A stretch of 64,000 bases of DNA from Sulfolobales archaeon Acd1 (GTDB lineage: Archaea > Thermoproteota > Thermoprotei_A > Sulfolobales > Sulfolobaceae): positions 585,064 through 649,063 of the forward strand of contig APJY01000001.1 of the NCBI GenBank assembly GCA_000389735.1, in the 5' to 3' direction. This document shows positions 44,400 through 53,085 of the stretch, one piece after another. How positions within the stretch are numbered: position 1 is the first letter of the stretch; every line of letters begins with the position of its first letter. The translations under genes and the position numbers were made by a program. The notes under the pieces were generated by a model. The model was given only the letters and a program-made list of their open reading frames with translations, did not search any database and was not told the DNA's origin.

Positions 44400-46409
44400 T
44401 TATATCTGGAGTAAGAAGAGAGCTCCAGCCTTTGATATTCTATACTCTTGTTGGACCTCAATTAGTTCGCATTCCCTCTTTTGTAACATTACACAGCTAT
44501 AACAACCGTCAAAGCATTGATGTACATATCTCGGCCAAATGTATTGCAAAGGTCTTTTTAACTCTTTATAAATAGCATCTATTCGATTTTGGTCAAGATT
44601 ATCGTTGCACTTTTCAATCTGATTTTCAACATAAAACTTCTTTAAATACAAATATCTGAACATTGACCTAGGTGGATAAAATACGCGACTGCCTACAACC
44701 CCTTTAATATATCCATCAAGCTGTGTAATACAATCACTAAGTTTAACGTTATTAACTGTTCTACTATCATTTTGTAAAATTTGATATGTTCTATTAAGCT
44801 GTAGTTTTTCGTGAGCCCAATTATAGTCACATCTGAAATCTTGGTTTTTAATGTATATTATATTTTTAATGCTGTCTATTACGTCATTATAATCCTTACT
44901 ACCGAAAAAGTTGAAGGTATCATAACTATAGCTCCTCTTTACGAATATTTTCACTTCTCCTTGAATTTCATTATCGGTAAGCGTATCATAAAAATAGAAG
45001 CCGTCTAATATTTGGAGATTTTTGATTAGTATACTTGGGCTTCGAATGATGATGTATTCTCCTAAATCTCCTGGATTCAACGATAGTTTCGAAATTAAAG
45101 CCTTTTTAATTAAATGAGAAATACCGTGTAACGATAGCTCCAATATTGAAACTACTATCCTTTGCTTTAGTTCATCCATGCATTTTGATGTTCTTAAGTT
45201 ATTGTAGTTTATTTTCTTTTCACTTTCTACTATTATTTCCGTTAGCTTTTCCACGAGTTTATCTACGTCTAGGTTATCTACAATGTTTTTGATCTTATCT
45301 CCTTCGCTTACAAATTTTTTGTAAATTTCTATTAGATGTCCGAATACTATTGAGGTAAACTTCGATCTATCAGATAGAAAATGAGTGTTCCTCTCTACTC
45401 TTATTATATCCTCGTATTCCGCAATCTTGCATTCTTTAATTCCCTCAACAAAAACCTTTGACATTGCAACTTTTTGTATAGATTGCAACAAATGATCCGA
45501 TCTTTTTACATATTGTATGAAGTTCTTTATAAAATCGTTTATTTTATCTAATTTTACTTTAACTTTAATGTTCAACGAGAACGTGTTTAAATATAAATCA
45601 TTAGGGTAGATTGTACTTCCTTTCGAGTAAGTAAATGGAATAACGAACGGATATTGGTAGGGAATTTTACCCGACCTAGGCTTAATGTATAACGATCCCC
45701 CTACATGAATTTCATCAATTGTCAAGCTTGACGTGGTAACAGATAAGTCATAAATGTTGAATGACTGAGAATAAATCTGCTTCTCATCTTCTTCACTAAT
45801 TCTTTTCATAAACGACTTCGGGAAAAATTGAGCGTCACTAGCTAGATAAAATTCGCCGTGGAGATTGTACGTCTCACTGCCGTACTCTAGATCTATATAA
45901 TTAATATCATCAACGTCAATATCTTTTTCTTTAAGTTCATCTCTTAGTATTGACCTAAGCGTTTCTCTGTTGAAATAAAAAATTACCCAAGCTCTAGGTT
46001 TTGTACTATCGAAATTGAGTGTGGTTACGAATATACTGTCTAACTTTTTTGACGCACTAACGATAATTAATTGATTTTCAAATTTTGTAGGGTCTTCATG
46101 ATTGATTAAATCTAGATATAACACGTTGATGGATTTAGGATCGATGCTTGACGTAGTATTTATTTTATTTAACACATTCTCACTAATTCTTACGGCGTAC
46201 GAGCCGTCTGGTGATACTGGAAAAAGCGTAACTACATTTTTTAACGCGAGAGTTTCGTCATCGAACATGTTTTTCAAACTGATGGATTTTATTTTCTTCA
46301 ATTCAAGGTTAAGTACTGGCTTATTTTTTTCGTTGGTTTTTAATCCTTTTACCTTTATTTTACCCAGATAAATCCATCTATATTGATATGAGGGTAGAAT
46401 AATACTCAT
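44400..46409 (-). CDS. DrmB-like protein with DUF1998-type cysteine C-terminus
   Basis: A 669-residue protein. Most of it has alternating strands and helices with no clear motifs, but the C-terminus carries PRYVHQCFDGCYSCVMLQKR followed by a fourth cysteine (ECEL), the four-cysteine cluster that ends DUF1998 domains such as DISARM DrmB and MrfA-type helicases. Its start overlaps the large helicase gene by 4 bases; translational coupling and the DrmA-DrmB order both fit. It would form the helicase partner that recognises DNA ends. Overall length is close to that of DrmB. Family membership outside the C-terminus is inferred. Confidence 0.6.
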   Translation of the reverse strand: MSIILPSYQYRWIYLGKIKVKGLKTNEKNKPVLNLELKKIKSISLKNMFDDETLALKNVVTLFPVSPDGSYAVRISENVLNKINTTSSIDPKSINVLYLDLINHEDPTKFENQLIIVSASKKLDSIFVTTLNFDSTKPRAWVIFYFNRETLRSILRDELKEKDIDVDDINYIDLEYGSETYNLHGEFYLASDAQFFPKSFMKRISEEDEKQIYSQSFNIYDLSVTTSSLTIDEIHVGGSLYIKPRSGKIPYQYPFVIPFTYSKGSTIYPNDLYLNTFSLNIKVKVKLDKINDFIKNFIQYVKRSDHLLQSIQKVAMSKVFVEGIKECKIAEYEDIIRVERNTHFLSDRSKFTSIVFGHLIEIYKKFVSEGDKIKNIVDNLDVDKLVEKLTEIIVESEKKINYNNLRTSKCMDELKQRIVVSILELSLHGISHLIKKALISKLSLNPGDLGEYIIIRSPSILIKNLQILDGFYFYDTLTDNEIQGEVKIFVKRSYSYDTFNFFGSKDYNDVIDSIKNIIYIKNQDFRCDYNWAHEKLQLNRTYQILQNDSRTVNNVKLSDCITQLDGYIKGVVGSRVFYPPRSMFRYLYLKKFYVENQIEKCNDNLDQNRIDAIYKELKRPLQYIWPRYVHQCFDGCYSCVMLQKRECELIEVQQEYRISKAGALFLLQI

Positions 46410-49400
46410 CTTTCCCTCCTCCTTAATGGTATTTCTCTGTGTAAAATCTCAGATCTGGGTCTTCCAGTCCTTTTTCCACGATACTTACCATCAAAATCAT
46501 AAGTGTAAAGGGAGGCTTCCTTTTGCTCTAATGCGTAATGTGGCATTTCTGGCTTACTGAAATAAGTGAATAAGTATATAAATAAGTTTTTACTCTTGGC
46601 ACTGCGTCTAAATTTAGGTAGTAAAACCGGAGATACCAACTTTATGATTTCCACTATCTTGGGTAAAATTTGACTATAAATCATTAATCTTATATCGTCC
46701 TTATTATTTTTTAACTTATTTTTAGCCTCCATCAATTCGAAATAGACTGAAAAGAATTCAGCAGTTCTAGGATACAATTTGGGAAAGTACTCTTTTCCTT
46801 TTTTACCTATAATAGATTGTAGTAATTTGTCTAACTTTTCTAATAATGAATTATTAGGATCCAATCTTTTAAATAAACCTATTGCCTCTCTAAGATCTTT
46901 AAGTGCTTCATCAAGTTCTCCTTTTCCAACTAGTGAGGGGTTAGTTCTACCATCAATTGTAGCGATATCTGATGCAGGTTGAATGTTTCTCATCAATACT
47001 AGGAGCGAAATATAAGAATCCTTTATTTCCTCTTTTAATTCCTTTAGTTTTTTCGGGTCTAGATTCGTCGTTAAACGTAGGAATATGTCTAGGAAATTGT
47101 CTGCCTTAGCAGATATTTCGTTCTCCCAGTCCCAGTTTTGATTTTGAACTATTTCCCACACTTTACCTTTTAAGGTATAATGAATAAAATTGGTTAATGC
47201 TAGATAAGCATAAGCTTTCACTGTTTCTATTTCCCTTTCTCCCCTCAACATTGTGAGATCCTTGTTGTTGAAGAATATTTTTCTAATTGCATAATTCTCA
47301 TCTATTAATGCTAAGTCTGGACCTGTGTTTTTTGCTACTAATATTCCTAATGATATCCTAAATGTATCATTGCTCCTTCCTCCTCTACCAAATCTTTGTA
47401 TTATAGAATCTCCTTGAATAGGAACTCCAAGCTGCAAGATAAATCCTACATTAGGTAAGTCCACTCCTAGTTCTAACGTAGACGTTGATAAAACAACTCT
47501 AAAATTACCCTGCCTTAGCACTTCCTCTTTTTCTATCCTTTCATCTCTATCTATGTCTGCGTTATGGAACATGAAATAATAGACACGAGATACATCGTCT
47601 ACTAAATCCTTCGAGCCATGCTGAATCGCGTTCTGAGCAATGCTAATAATACTCGCAGAGAACTTTATTGGATTGAAACCAGGGAATTTATTGTTGTGGA
47701 CAAGCGCAGTCCAGTGGGAAATTAATTGTTTAATACTCCTATTATCATAAAATAGAGGAATGGCCGAATAATTGTAGAACACATCTTCTGGAGAATCCTT
47801 TAGCATTTCAGCTATCATTTTTCCACCTTTAGAGTCATCGTTTAAAATAGATACAAGAAGCTTATCCTCTAGATCTCTTTCTTTCATTATATAGTTTTCA
47901 ATAAAATAGGTATCGAGGGCTGACTGTTGTTCTTTATTATCTACAAATAATATTCCGGTCAATCCGTTTCTAAATACTCCTCTTAATCTGTTCATGCTAG
48001 CTTCTGATAATAACAATAGATAAGTTGTATCCGAAAGGAATAACGAGGTTGGAGACGAATCTGGAGAGGGGAAATATATTACGGGTATTATTAACCTAGT
48101 TTCCTTAGAGTCTTCAAGGTACTTAGAATAAGGTTCATAAATTATTTCATTATAATAATCCTTGATTTTCCACAAAATAAACTCCAAGAATTTATTTATA
48201 GCGTCTGGCAACTTATCCTTCTTTTCCTCGAATATATCATACTTTAATCCTCCGAAACTTCTAAATTCTATATTTTCATCAATTTTCTTACTCACTAACG
48301 TAGCTGAGGAAAAAATAAGATCAAGGTTACTTTCTCTAATTATCTTCCCTATATCTTCATCGATTTTACTTCCATCAATCTTATTACTTCCTAATTTAGT
48401 TACTAATTGATATATTATTATTTGAGTTAGTAGGAAATATAAAAAATCTCCTAAGCTTTTTTCAGTGTATACATGGGCTTCATCAAATACCATTAAGGAT
48501 ATTTTATCAAATATGGAAGATCTTGCTGATTTGAAAGAATAAAACAAGTTAGTTGATAACTGACTGTGGTTTGTAATAATTATATCGGAGTATAAGTACT
48601 CATCCTTAATTTCGGATAACCAGTCTATTTCCTCGTTTCCGCATCTTAATTTAATTTCATCACCAGTAGAACTATATTCTATTAATTCTCCAGTTGGACA
48701 TCTTATCTTTCTAAAATCTGTATACTTACTTTTCTTACCGCTAATTTCCTTCTTTCTCCTCGGGGAATCTCCATCGTATATACTTATTCTTATCTTGCTT
48801 AATCCTAACTCTTTCTCTATATCTTTATTAATATGATAGATTACTGAAATTAGCCTCTCCAGCTGCTCTCTGGCGAGCGTTTTCCTCGGATACACTATAA
48901 TTGATTTCATCTCCTTATTATTCAATTTATTTAAAATAGTCTTTGTAATAGTATAAATAAAGAAAATTATTGTTTTACCACTACCAGTTGGAGCAGATAT
49001 AACTCCTATCTTAGGGCTTTGAGATGTCAGCATTTCTTCGATCATTTTAGCCTGATATTCGGTTAGCTTTGAGGCAAAGTTACTCTCCTTTAATTTCCTT
49101 ATTATAAAGTCTGATACCTTGGCTGCAGTTTCCTTACTTACGTTGTTATTTTCAAAATACTTTTGTAGATAAGGTCTTAATGATTGAATATCGACTTTTC
49201 TTTCCGGAATCCTTTCTTCTAAGAAAGGCAGCATATAAGCCTCTAGTACTCTACTATCATGTGGCAAAGGCCCTGCGTGTCTCAATAGCTTAAGAACAAA
49301 ACCATGAAGGGTTTTGAATCCCTTATTATTAAATTCTCGTAGATCTCCAAGAATGTAACTCGATAAACTCTTTTTGGCAAAATTTATCCTCTTTAATAAC

Positions 49401-49789
49401 AAGAAATCATCAATTGAAGATAACTCATAGGATTCCTTATCACTGATCAACTCCTGAATATCGTTCCACTCAAATTCATATAAAAGACCTTTTTCCTCCA
49501 TCATATTTATAAATTCCTTAATTTTCTTACTTAGTGACTCGTTTTTGTTTTTCACAATTTGATTAAGTAGATCTTCCAACGTTACTCCAAATTTTTTTGC
49601 TGCTTGATTTAAACTGTATAATATGTCATAAATAGTTAGCATAGAATCAAACTTATGGAAAGTTAACCTTGTTCTAACTTCGTAACCTAAAACTGACCTA
49701 TCCTCACAAAGGTCCAAATTCCTTACTATACATAATTCATTTTTCAATATTTCCTTGTACGCGCTTTCAATAGCGTCCATACAGACCAC
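46406..49789 (-). CDS. Large SF2 helicase (DrmA-like)
   Basis: A 1127-residue DEAH-box helicase. The first 240 residues are helical. Then motifs: Q-region LTEYQAKMIEEML, Walker A SAPTGSGKTIIFF (about 268), YPRKTLAREQ (Ia), LMVFDEAHVYTE (II, about 435), FSSATL (III), VVLSTSTLELGVDLPNVGFI (V), IQRFGRGGRSND (VI). Cysteines in FRKIRCPTGELIEY and KLRCGNEE may form a zinc site. The last 250 residues are helical with an Arg-rich tail. It is the second gene of the operon, overlaps both neighbours, and pairs with the DUF1998-like protein as DrmA does with DrmB. Confidence 0.8.
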   Translation of the reverse strand: MVCMDAIESAYKEILKNELCIVRNLDLCEDRSVLGYEVRTRLTFHKFDSMLTIYDILYSLNQAAKKFGVTLEDLLNQIVKNKNESLSKKIKEFINMMEEKGLLYEFEWNDIQELISDKESYELSSIDDFLLLKRINFAKKSLSSYILGDLREFNNKGFKTLHGFVLKLLRHAGPLPHDSRVLEAYMLPFLEERIPERKVDIQSLRPYLQKYFENNNVSKETAAKVSDFIIRKLKESNFASKLTEYQAKMIEEMLTSQSPKIGVISAPTGSGKTIIFFIYTITKTILNKLNNKEMKSIIVYPRKTLAREQLERLISVIYHINKDIEKELGLSKIRISIYDGDSPRRKKEISGKKSKYTDFRKIRCPTGELIEYSSTGDEIKLRCGNEEIDWLSEIKDEYLYSDIIITNHSQLSTNLFYSFKSARSSIFDKISLMVFDEAHVYTEKSLGDFLYFLLTQIIIYQLVTKLGSNKIDGSKIDEDIGKIIRESNLDLIFSSATLVSKKIDENIEFRSFGGLKYDIFEEKKDKLPDAINKFLEFILWKIKDYYNEIIYEPYSKYLEDSKETRLIIPVIYFPSPDSSPTSLFLSDTTYLLLLSEASMNRLRGVFRNGLTGILFVDNKEQQSALDTYFIENYIMKERDLEDKLLVSILNDDSKGGKMIAEMLKDSPEDVFYNYSAIPLFYDNRSIKQLISHWTALVHNNKFPGFNPIKFSASIISIAQNAIQHGSKDLVDDVSRVYYFMFHNADIDRDERIEKEEVLRQGNFRVVLSTSTLELGVDLPNVGFILQLGVPIQGDSIIQRFGRGGRSNDTFRISLGILVAKNTGPDLALIDENYAIRKIFFNNKDLTMLRGEREIETVKAYAYLALTNFIHYTLKGKVWEIVQNQNWDWENEISAKADNFLDIFLRLTTNLDPKKLKELKEEIKDSYISLLVLMRNIQPASDIATIDGRTNPSLVGKGELDEALKDLREAIGLFKRLDPNNSLLEKLDKLLQSIIGKKGKEYFPKLYPRTAEFFSVYFELMEAKNKLKNNKDDIRLMIYSQILPKIVEIIKLVSPVLLPKFRRSAKSKNLFIYLFTYFSKPEMPHYALEQKEASLYTYDFDGKYRGKRTGRPRSEILHREIPLRRRER

Positions 49790-50432
49790 CTGTTTTTACA
49801 ATACACGAAGTATTTCCACACCTATCGCAATCCTTAGATGAAATAACGTAACCTTCGACCTTATTTGAAGTCATGAAAATTTCCAATGCCTTCTCCACGA
49901 ATTCCTTATTAATATCCTTTAAAATCAAATATTTCGCAGGAGGCACCTGATATTCTCCGTCTCCAATTTTAATGTACTCATAGCGCTTTGCATTTTCCCC
50001 TTCAGAATATACAAGAATCGGGATGATTTTCTTTCCCACAAATTTCTTACTTAATAACAAATAGTAAATTATAAGTTGATTTAAATCTCCTAGTTCAGCA
50101 TAAGCTAGAGGATAAGACTTAAATTCAAAAAGCAAAATAGTGTCTCCTTGTTTACAAACCGCGTCCGGTAAACCTCTAATTTTCAGAGTCTCATCGTGAA
50201 TAGCAAACTCACTCTCAGCCATTTCCTTATCAGAGGCTATGCAACTAAATCCCCGTTCTTCGAAAGCCTCCTTAAGTTCAGATAAGAACGATTTATGTAC
50301 CCTATTACCACGTTCAATAAAACCTTCACCGCCATGTTCGCCCTTAGGCCCGAATTTAGGTTTCTCTGAAAGTCTAAAGTGTGGACATTGTCCTGCAAGA
50401 GAATAAGCAACGTGCTTTATCCCTGAACTCAT
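49767..50432 (-). CDS. Cas4-like PD-(D/E)XK nuclease with Fe-S cysteines
   Basis: A 221-residue nuclease of the Cas4/RecB type. An early cysteine (GQCPHFRLSE, residue 16) and three near the end (CDRCGNTSC, about residues 203-211) match the four ligands of the Cas4 [4Fe-4S] cluster. The nuclease motifs are GLPDAV (Asp), LLFEFKSY (Glu-x-Lys) and DLNQLIIYYLLL (the QxxxY motif). It is the first gene of the operon and overlaps the helicase start by 23 bases. No CRISPR array or other cas gene is in the window. In DISARM this place is usually taken by the phospholipase-D nuclease DrmC. Confidence 0.8.
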   Translation of the reverse strand: MSSGIKHVAYSLAGQCPHFRLSEKPKFGPKGEHGGEGFIERGNRVHKSFLSELKEAFEERGFSCIASDKEMAESEFAIHDETLKIRGLPDAVCKQGDTILLFEFKSYPLAYAELGDLNQLIIYYLLLSKKFVGKKIIPILVYSEGENAKRYEYIKIGDGEYQVPPAKYLILKDINKEFVEKALEIFMTSNKVEGYVISSKDCDRCGNTSCIVKTGGLYGRY

Positions 50433-50454
50433 ACTATTTAATTGAGAATGAGGG

Positions 50455-50463
50455 GTTTAAAAA
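50455..50463 (-). promoter_or_regulatory. TATA box of the four-gene defence operon
   Basis: On the minus strand a TTTTTAAA sequence is centred about 26 bases before the ATG at 50432, giving a leaderless transcript that starts with the Cas4-like gene. No other promoter is clear up to 44,400. Confidence 0.5.
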
Positions 50464-50596
50464 GCGCTAATGCCAGAAGAGGAAAAGTTCTTTTAATTTA
50501 ATTAGTGTCATGCGATCGAGTATATTCTAGAGCTCTAAGTCAAACTTGATATTTATAACCCTGGAAATTTTCTTGGATTAAGCACTATTTTCATGT

Positions 50597-50690
50597 ATGA
50601 CTCCTTCCCTCCAGCGAGGGTTCCCTCCTCGTCATTCCCACCATCGGTTCGGCCGTAGGGGTAACCACGAAGACGGATCTATCATCCAAG
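50597..50690 (-). mobile_element. TnpB (IS605-type) 3' end remnant, inverted
   Basis: The minus strand reads a short coding tail VFVVTPTAEPMVGMTRREPS ending near gaaccctcgctggagg, which resembles the ends at 27,330 and 28,128. It is only the last part of a TnpB gene and its right end; the rest has been lost. Confidence 0.4.
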
Positions 50691-50995
50691 TCTAGTCCCT
50701 TTCTAGCTAAGGAGCAGCGTCATTAAGAGAAACTAGAAAAAAGAAGTATTTAAACACGGGCTGTTTTTAGCGAAGCTTTCTGGTCTTTAACAACCTTTTT
50801 CATATAGTTTATTGGTCAATATCCTTCCCAAACCGCTCTTCAGCTGACTTCTCTGGGTCTTCTTCTCGTTTCATTAGTTGCGCCTCTGTCTAACATTTTG
50901 ATGACTGACGAGGACTCCTTTAATTCAGGCTTTGGGCCCCAAATAAAACACAAAACACAATTAACTGGGGTAACGCACGACTTCGTCTACGGAAA
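50691..50995. other. Intergenic stretch with decayed sequence
   Basis: There is no complete gene. On the minus strand a frame at about 50,788-50,878 starts MKREEDPEKSAEERFGKDID and meets a stop after 20 codons; it resembles an antitoxin fragment. The rest is unassigned. The region leads into the promoter of the VapB gene. Confidence 0.3.
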
Positions 50996-51004
50996 TATTA
51001 TATA
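50996..51004 (+). promoter_or_regulatory. TATA box of vapBC
   Basis: The sequence atattatata is centred about 27 bases before ATG 51027, which supports that start rather than the in-frame ATG at 50898, and predicts a leaderless transcript. Confidence 0.6.
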
Positions 51005-51026
51005 CGCGATTGACGTATACAAAATC

Positions 51027-51251
51027 ATGTCAGTCGTATTGAGCGTAAGAGTTAGGAAGGAACTTAAGGAGAAGGCCGAGCAACTGGGAATAAACATTAG
51101 GGACGTCGTTGAGAGGGCTCTCGAGGAGGCGATTAAGGAGAAGGAAAGGGAGGAGGTCAACGATATTGCTAGGAAGATCAAGGAGTTGATGAAGGACGTT
51201 AGTGAGGAGGAGTGGGTTGAAGCAATAAGGAGGGAGAGGAATGAAAGGTGA
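51027..51251 (+). CDS. VapB-type antitoxin
   Basis: A 74-residue antitoxin: the N-terminal ribbon-helix-helix part SVVLSVRVRKELKEKAEQLG binds the operator and the charged C-terminal helix (EVNDIARKIKELMKDVSEEE) wraps the toxin. The start is ATG at 51027 because the promoter lies just upstream. The stop overlaps the VapC start by 11 bases, the normal arrangement. Confidence 0.85.
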   Translation: MSVVLSVRVRKELKEKAEQLGINIRDVVERALEEAIKEKEREEVNDIARKIKELMKDVSEEEWVEAIRRERNER

Positions 51252-51627
51252 GTTCCTTTTAGATTCTTCAGCTTTGTATCCCCTTCTGAATTACGTTGAT
51301 AAAGTAGACGTAAGTAAAATTCACGTTCTTTCCCTCACCTTTTATGAGGTAGGTAACGCCATATGGAAGGAATTTTACATTCACAAGAGGATTAAAGATC
51401 CTTTCACTCTCTCTTTACTATTTCAAAAGTTCTTGCATAAGCTCAAGGTTTTAAGCGACCCTCCCGCTGACGAGGTTATGAAAGTCGCTGTAGATAAGGG
51501 ACTAACTTTCTACGACGCGTCATACGTTTACTCCGCCGAAGCCAATAACCTTACCTTAGTCTCAGAGGATAAGGAGTTAATAAAGAAAGCCAACGCTGTT
51601 CCGCTAAAGGAATTCATTGGATTGTGA
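51241..51627 (+). CDS. VapC-type PIN-domain toxin
   Basis: A 128-residue PIN-domain RNase. The acidic metal ligands are visible: Asp in LLDSSALYPLL, Glu in TFYEVGNAIWKE, Asp in LTFYDASYVYSAE and Asp in TLVSEDKELIKKA. It probably cleaves tRNA or rRNA when released from VapB. Codon use is AT-richer than the core. It sits between the defence island and the hydrogenase-like operon. Confidence 0.88.
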   Translation: MKGEFLLDSSALYPLLNYVDKVDVSKIHVLSLTFYEVGNAIWKEFYIHKRIKDPFTLSLLFQKFLHKLKVLSDPPADEVMKVAVDKGLTFYDASYVYSAEANNLTLVSEDKELIKKANAVPLKEFIGL

Positions 51628-51652
51628 GCTTACGAAAGATTGAAAGCCTCGA

Positions 51653-51814
51653 TCAGATAAAGAGAAATTTGATGTTTCGAATTTAGATAGGGAGCCCAGG
51701 GCTGTGAATACTAGAATATGTGCTGAGAAAAAGAAGGTTAGTCACGAGGATTTAGGGATTTCCGGAGTTTATGGTATGGAACTACGAGAGAGGCTAGTAC
51801 TGGGTACCGTATGA
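51653..51814 (+). pseudogene. Gene fragment sharing its 5' part with 32,819
   Basis: The first 55 bases (tcagataaagagaaatttga and on) match 32,819-32,875 almost exactly, reading SDKEKFDVSNLDREPRAV. After this point the two diverge, and here the frame goes on NTRICAEKKKVSHEDLG to a stop at 51,814. It has no start codon. I read it as a chimera of two decayed genes. Up to 51,985 I see nothing else. Confidence 0.35.
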
Positions 51815-52005
51815 AGTCCTACTAAAAGCGCTCTCCCATATGGTAATATAACGTCTCCTTCACCTTAAACCTTGATGTGATTCTGGATCTACCGCGGAAG
51901 GGGTTAAACTTTCAATTTCTCGTAAGAGTCGACAATTGTTTTTATTATTGTAATGATAAACTAATATAACTCAATGAACCATAGGAGCACAAATTTTTAA
52001 ATCAC

Positions 52006-52128
52006 GCTAGAGGTTGCTATCCTCGCTGATCAGTGAGGCGGGGGATGGCGTCCCCCTGGGGGCGTTGACCCCCGAACCGCCCGATTATATGAGGGCTGAT
52101 GACGCCTACCTCTCATGAGGTGAGAGGC
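52006..52128 (+). promoter_or_regulatory. GC-rich structured leader of the hydrogenase-like operon
   Basis: After a TATA-like aatttttaaat (about 51,989-51,998) comes a 120-base GC-rich block in otherwise AT-rich DNA. It contains a palindrome CCTCgCTGATCAGtGAGG, a GGCGG/CCGCC-closed pair of hairpins with CCCCC/GGGGG stems, and a long hairpin with arms TGACGCC-CCTCTCA and TGAGAGG-GGCGTCA. The last arm covers the ATG at 52129. This is either a structured 5' untranslated region that could control translation, or the remnant of an IS605-type end; one frame (GDGVPLGALTPEPPDYMRAD) resembles a TnpB tail. Confidence 0.4.
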
Positions 52129-53079
52129 ATGGCGTCAGATGAGGCGTTACTAATAGAAACGATAATCCAGGTATCTGCAGCGATTTTACTTTCTCCTTTA
52201 TATCAAGGAATTTATGAAAAGCTCAAGGCTTTCGTAGAGGGAAGACGAGGTCCTAGCTTCCTCCAGCCTTATTACGACATATTTAAACTCTTAAAAAAAG
52301 AAGTAGTAGTAACTGAGAACTCCTCATTTCTATTCATTTACGCACCTTACGTAGTTTTTGGAATTTATTTACTAATTTCGTTTCTAATCCCCGTGGTATA
52401 TCCAAGCCCAATTTATCTTACTCCTACCGTGGATTTCTTAGGGGGCGCTTTACTGTTTTCCTTGGCCTCTTTCCTAAAACTAATAAGCTCCGTCGAAAGC
52501 GGGAGTAACTTCGTCGCGCTAGGAGTGAGCCGTGTCCTATCCTTTATCTTCTTTTCGGAAGCCACGCTCATAACGGTGTTTTTCGGAGTGGCCTTAATAA
52601 CGGGTACGAACAACCCATACGTTACGTTACAATACCTCACACAAGATGTATCTCATTACCTTCAATTGGACCATGTCTTAATAACGATATCGTTCTTTAT
52701 GTTGTGGCTATTCGAAACTGGAAAATTACCCACGGAAAGTCCTGGATTAAGCGAAATGGGCATGATAGATGACGCCTTACTTTATGAATACAGCGGTAAG
52801 CTTTTAGGTATATTGAAGTGGGGGTCGTACGTTAAACAGTACCTGTTGGGTTCAGTACTTCTTAACGTGTTCCTTTTCCCCTGGCTGTTGCAAACCGGTC
52901 CTTTGGGAGCTTTACTCGACGTCTTCATAATGTTCTTAAAGTGGCTTCTTCTGATTTTAATTTCTGTAATAATAAATACTACATTAGCTAAGTTGAGGCT
53001 CTTCAAAGTGCAGGACTTCTTGGCAGTGTCTTTCATTCTTTCCATTTTTTCCTTAATTATAACTGTTTTAATAGGGTGA
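52129..53079 (+). CDS. HyfC/NuoH-like membrane subunit
   Basis: A 316-residue membrane protein of the NuoH/HycD/HyfC family that links the hydrophilic arm to the proton-pumping arm of complex I-like enzymes. About eight helices; family motifs are YEKLKAFVEGRRGPSFLQPY, DIFKLLKKE and ETGKLPTESPGLSEMGMI. The start chosen is ATG 52129; an in-frame ATG at 52099 would lie inside the structured leader. It opens a six-gene operon whose members touch or overlap. Confidence 0.85.
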   Translation: MASDEALLIETIIQVSAAILLSPLYQGIYEKLKAFVEGRRGPSFLQPYYDIFKLLKKEVVVTENSSFLFIYAPYVVFGIYLLISFLIPVVYPSPIYLTPTVDFLGGALLFSLASFLKLISSVESGSNFVALGVSRVLSFIFFSEATLITVFFGVALITGTNNPYVTLQYLTQDVSHYLQLDHVLITISFFMLWLFETGKLPTESPGLSEMGMIDDALLYEYSGKLLGILKWGSYVKQYLLGSVLLNVFLFPWLLQTGPLGALLDVFIMFLKWLLLILISVIINTTLAKLRLFKVQDFLAVSFILSIFSLIITVLIG

Positions 53080-53085
53080 TGTAGC

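Noticed and set aside
39492-50432. BREX system
   Set aside because: The methylase resembles PglX, but there is no PglZ-like, BrxC-like or Lon-like gene in the locus.
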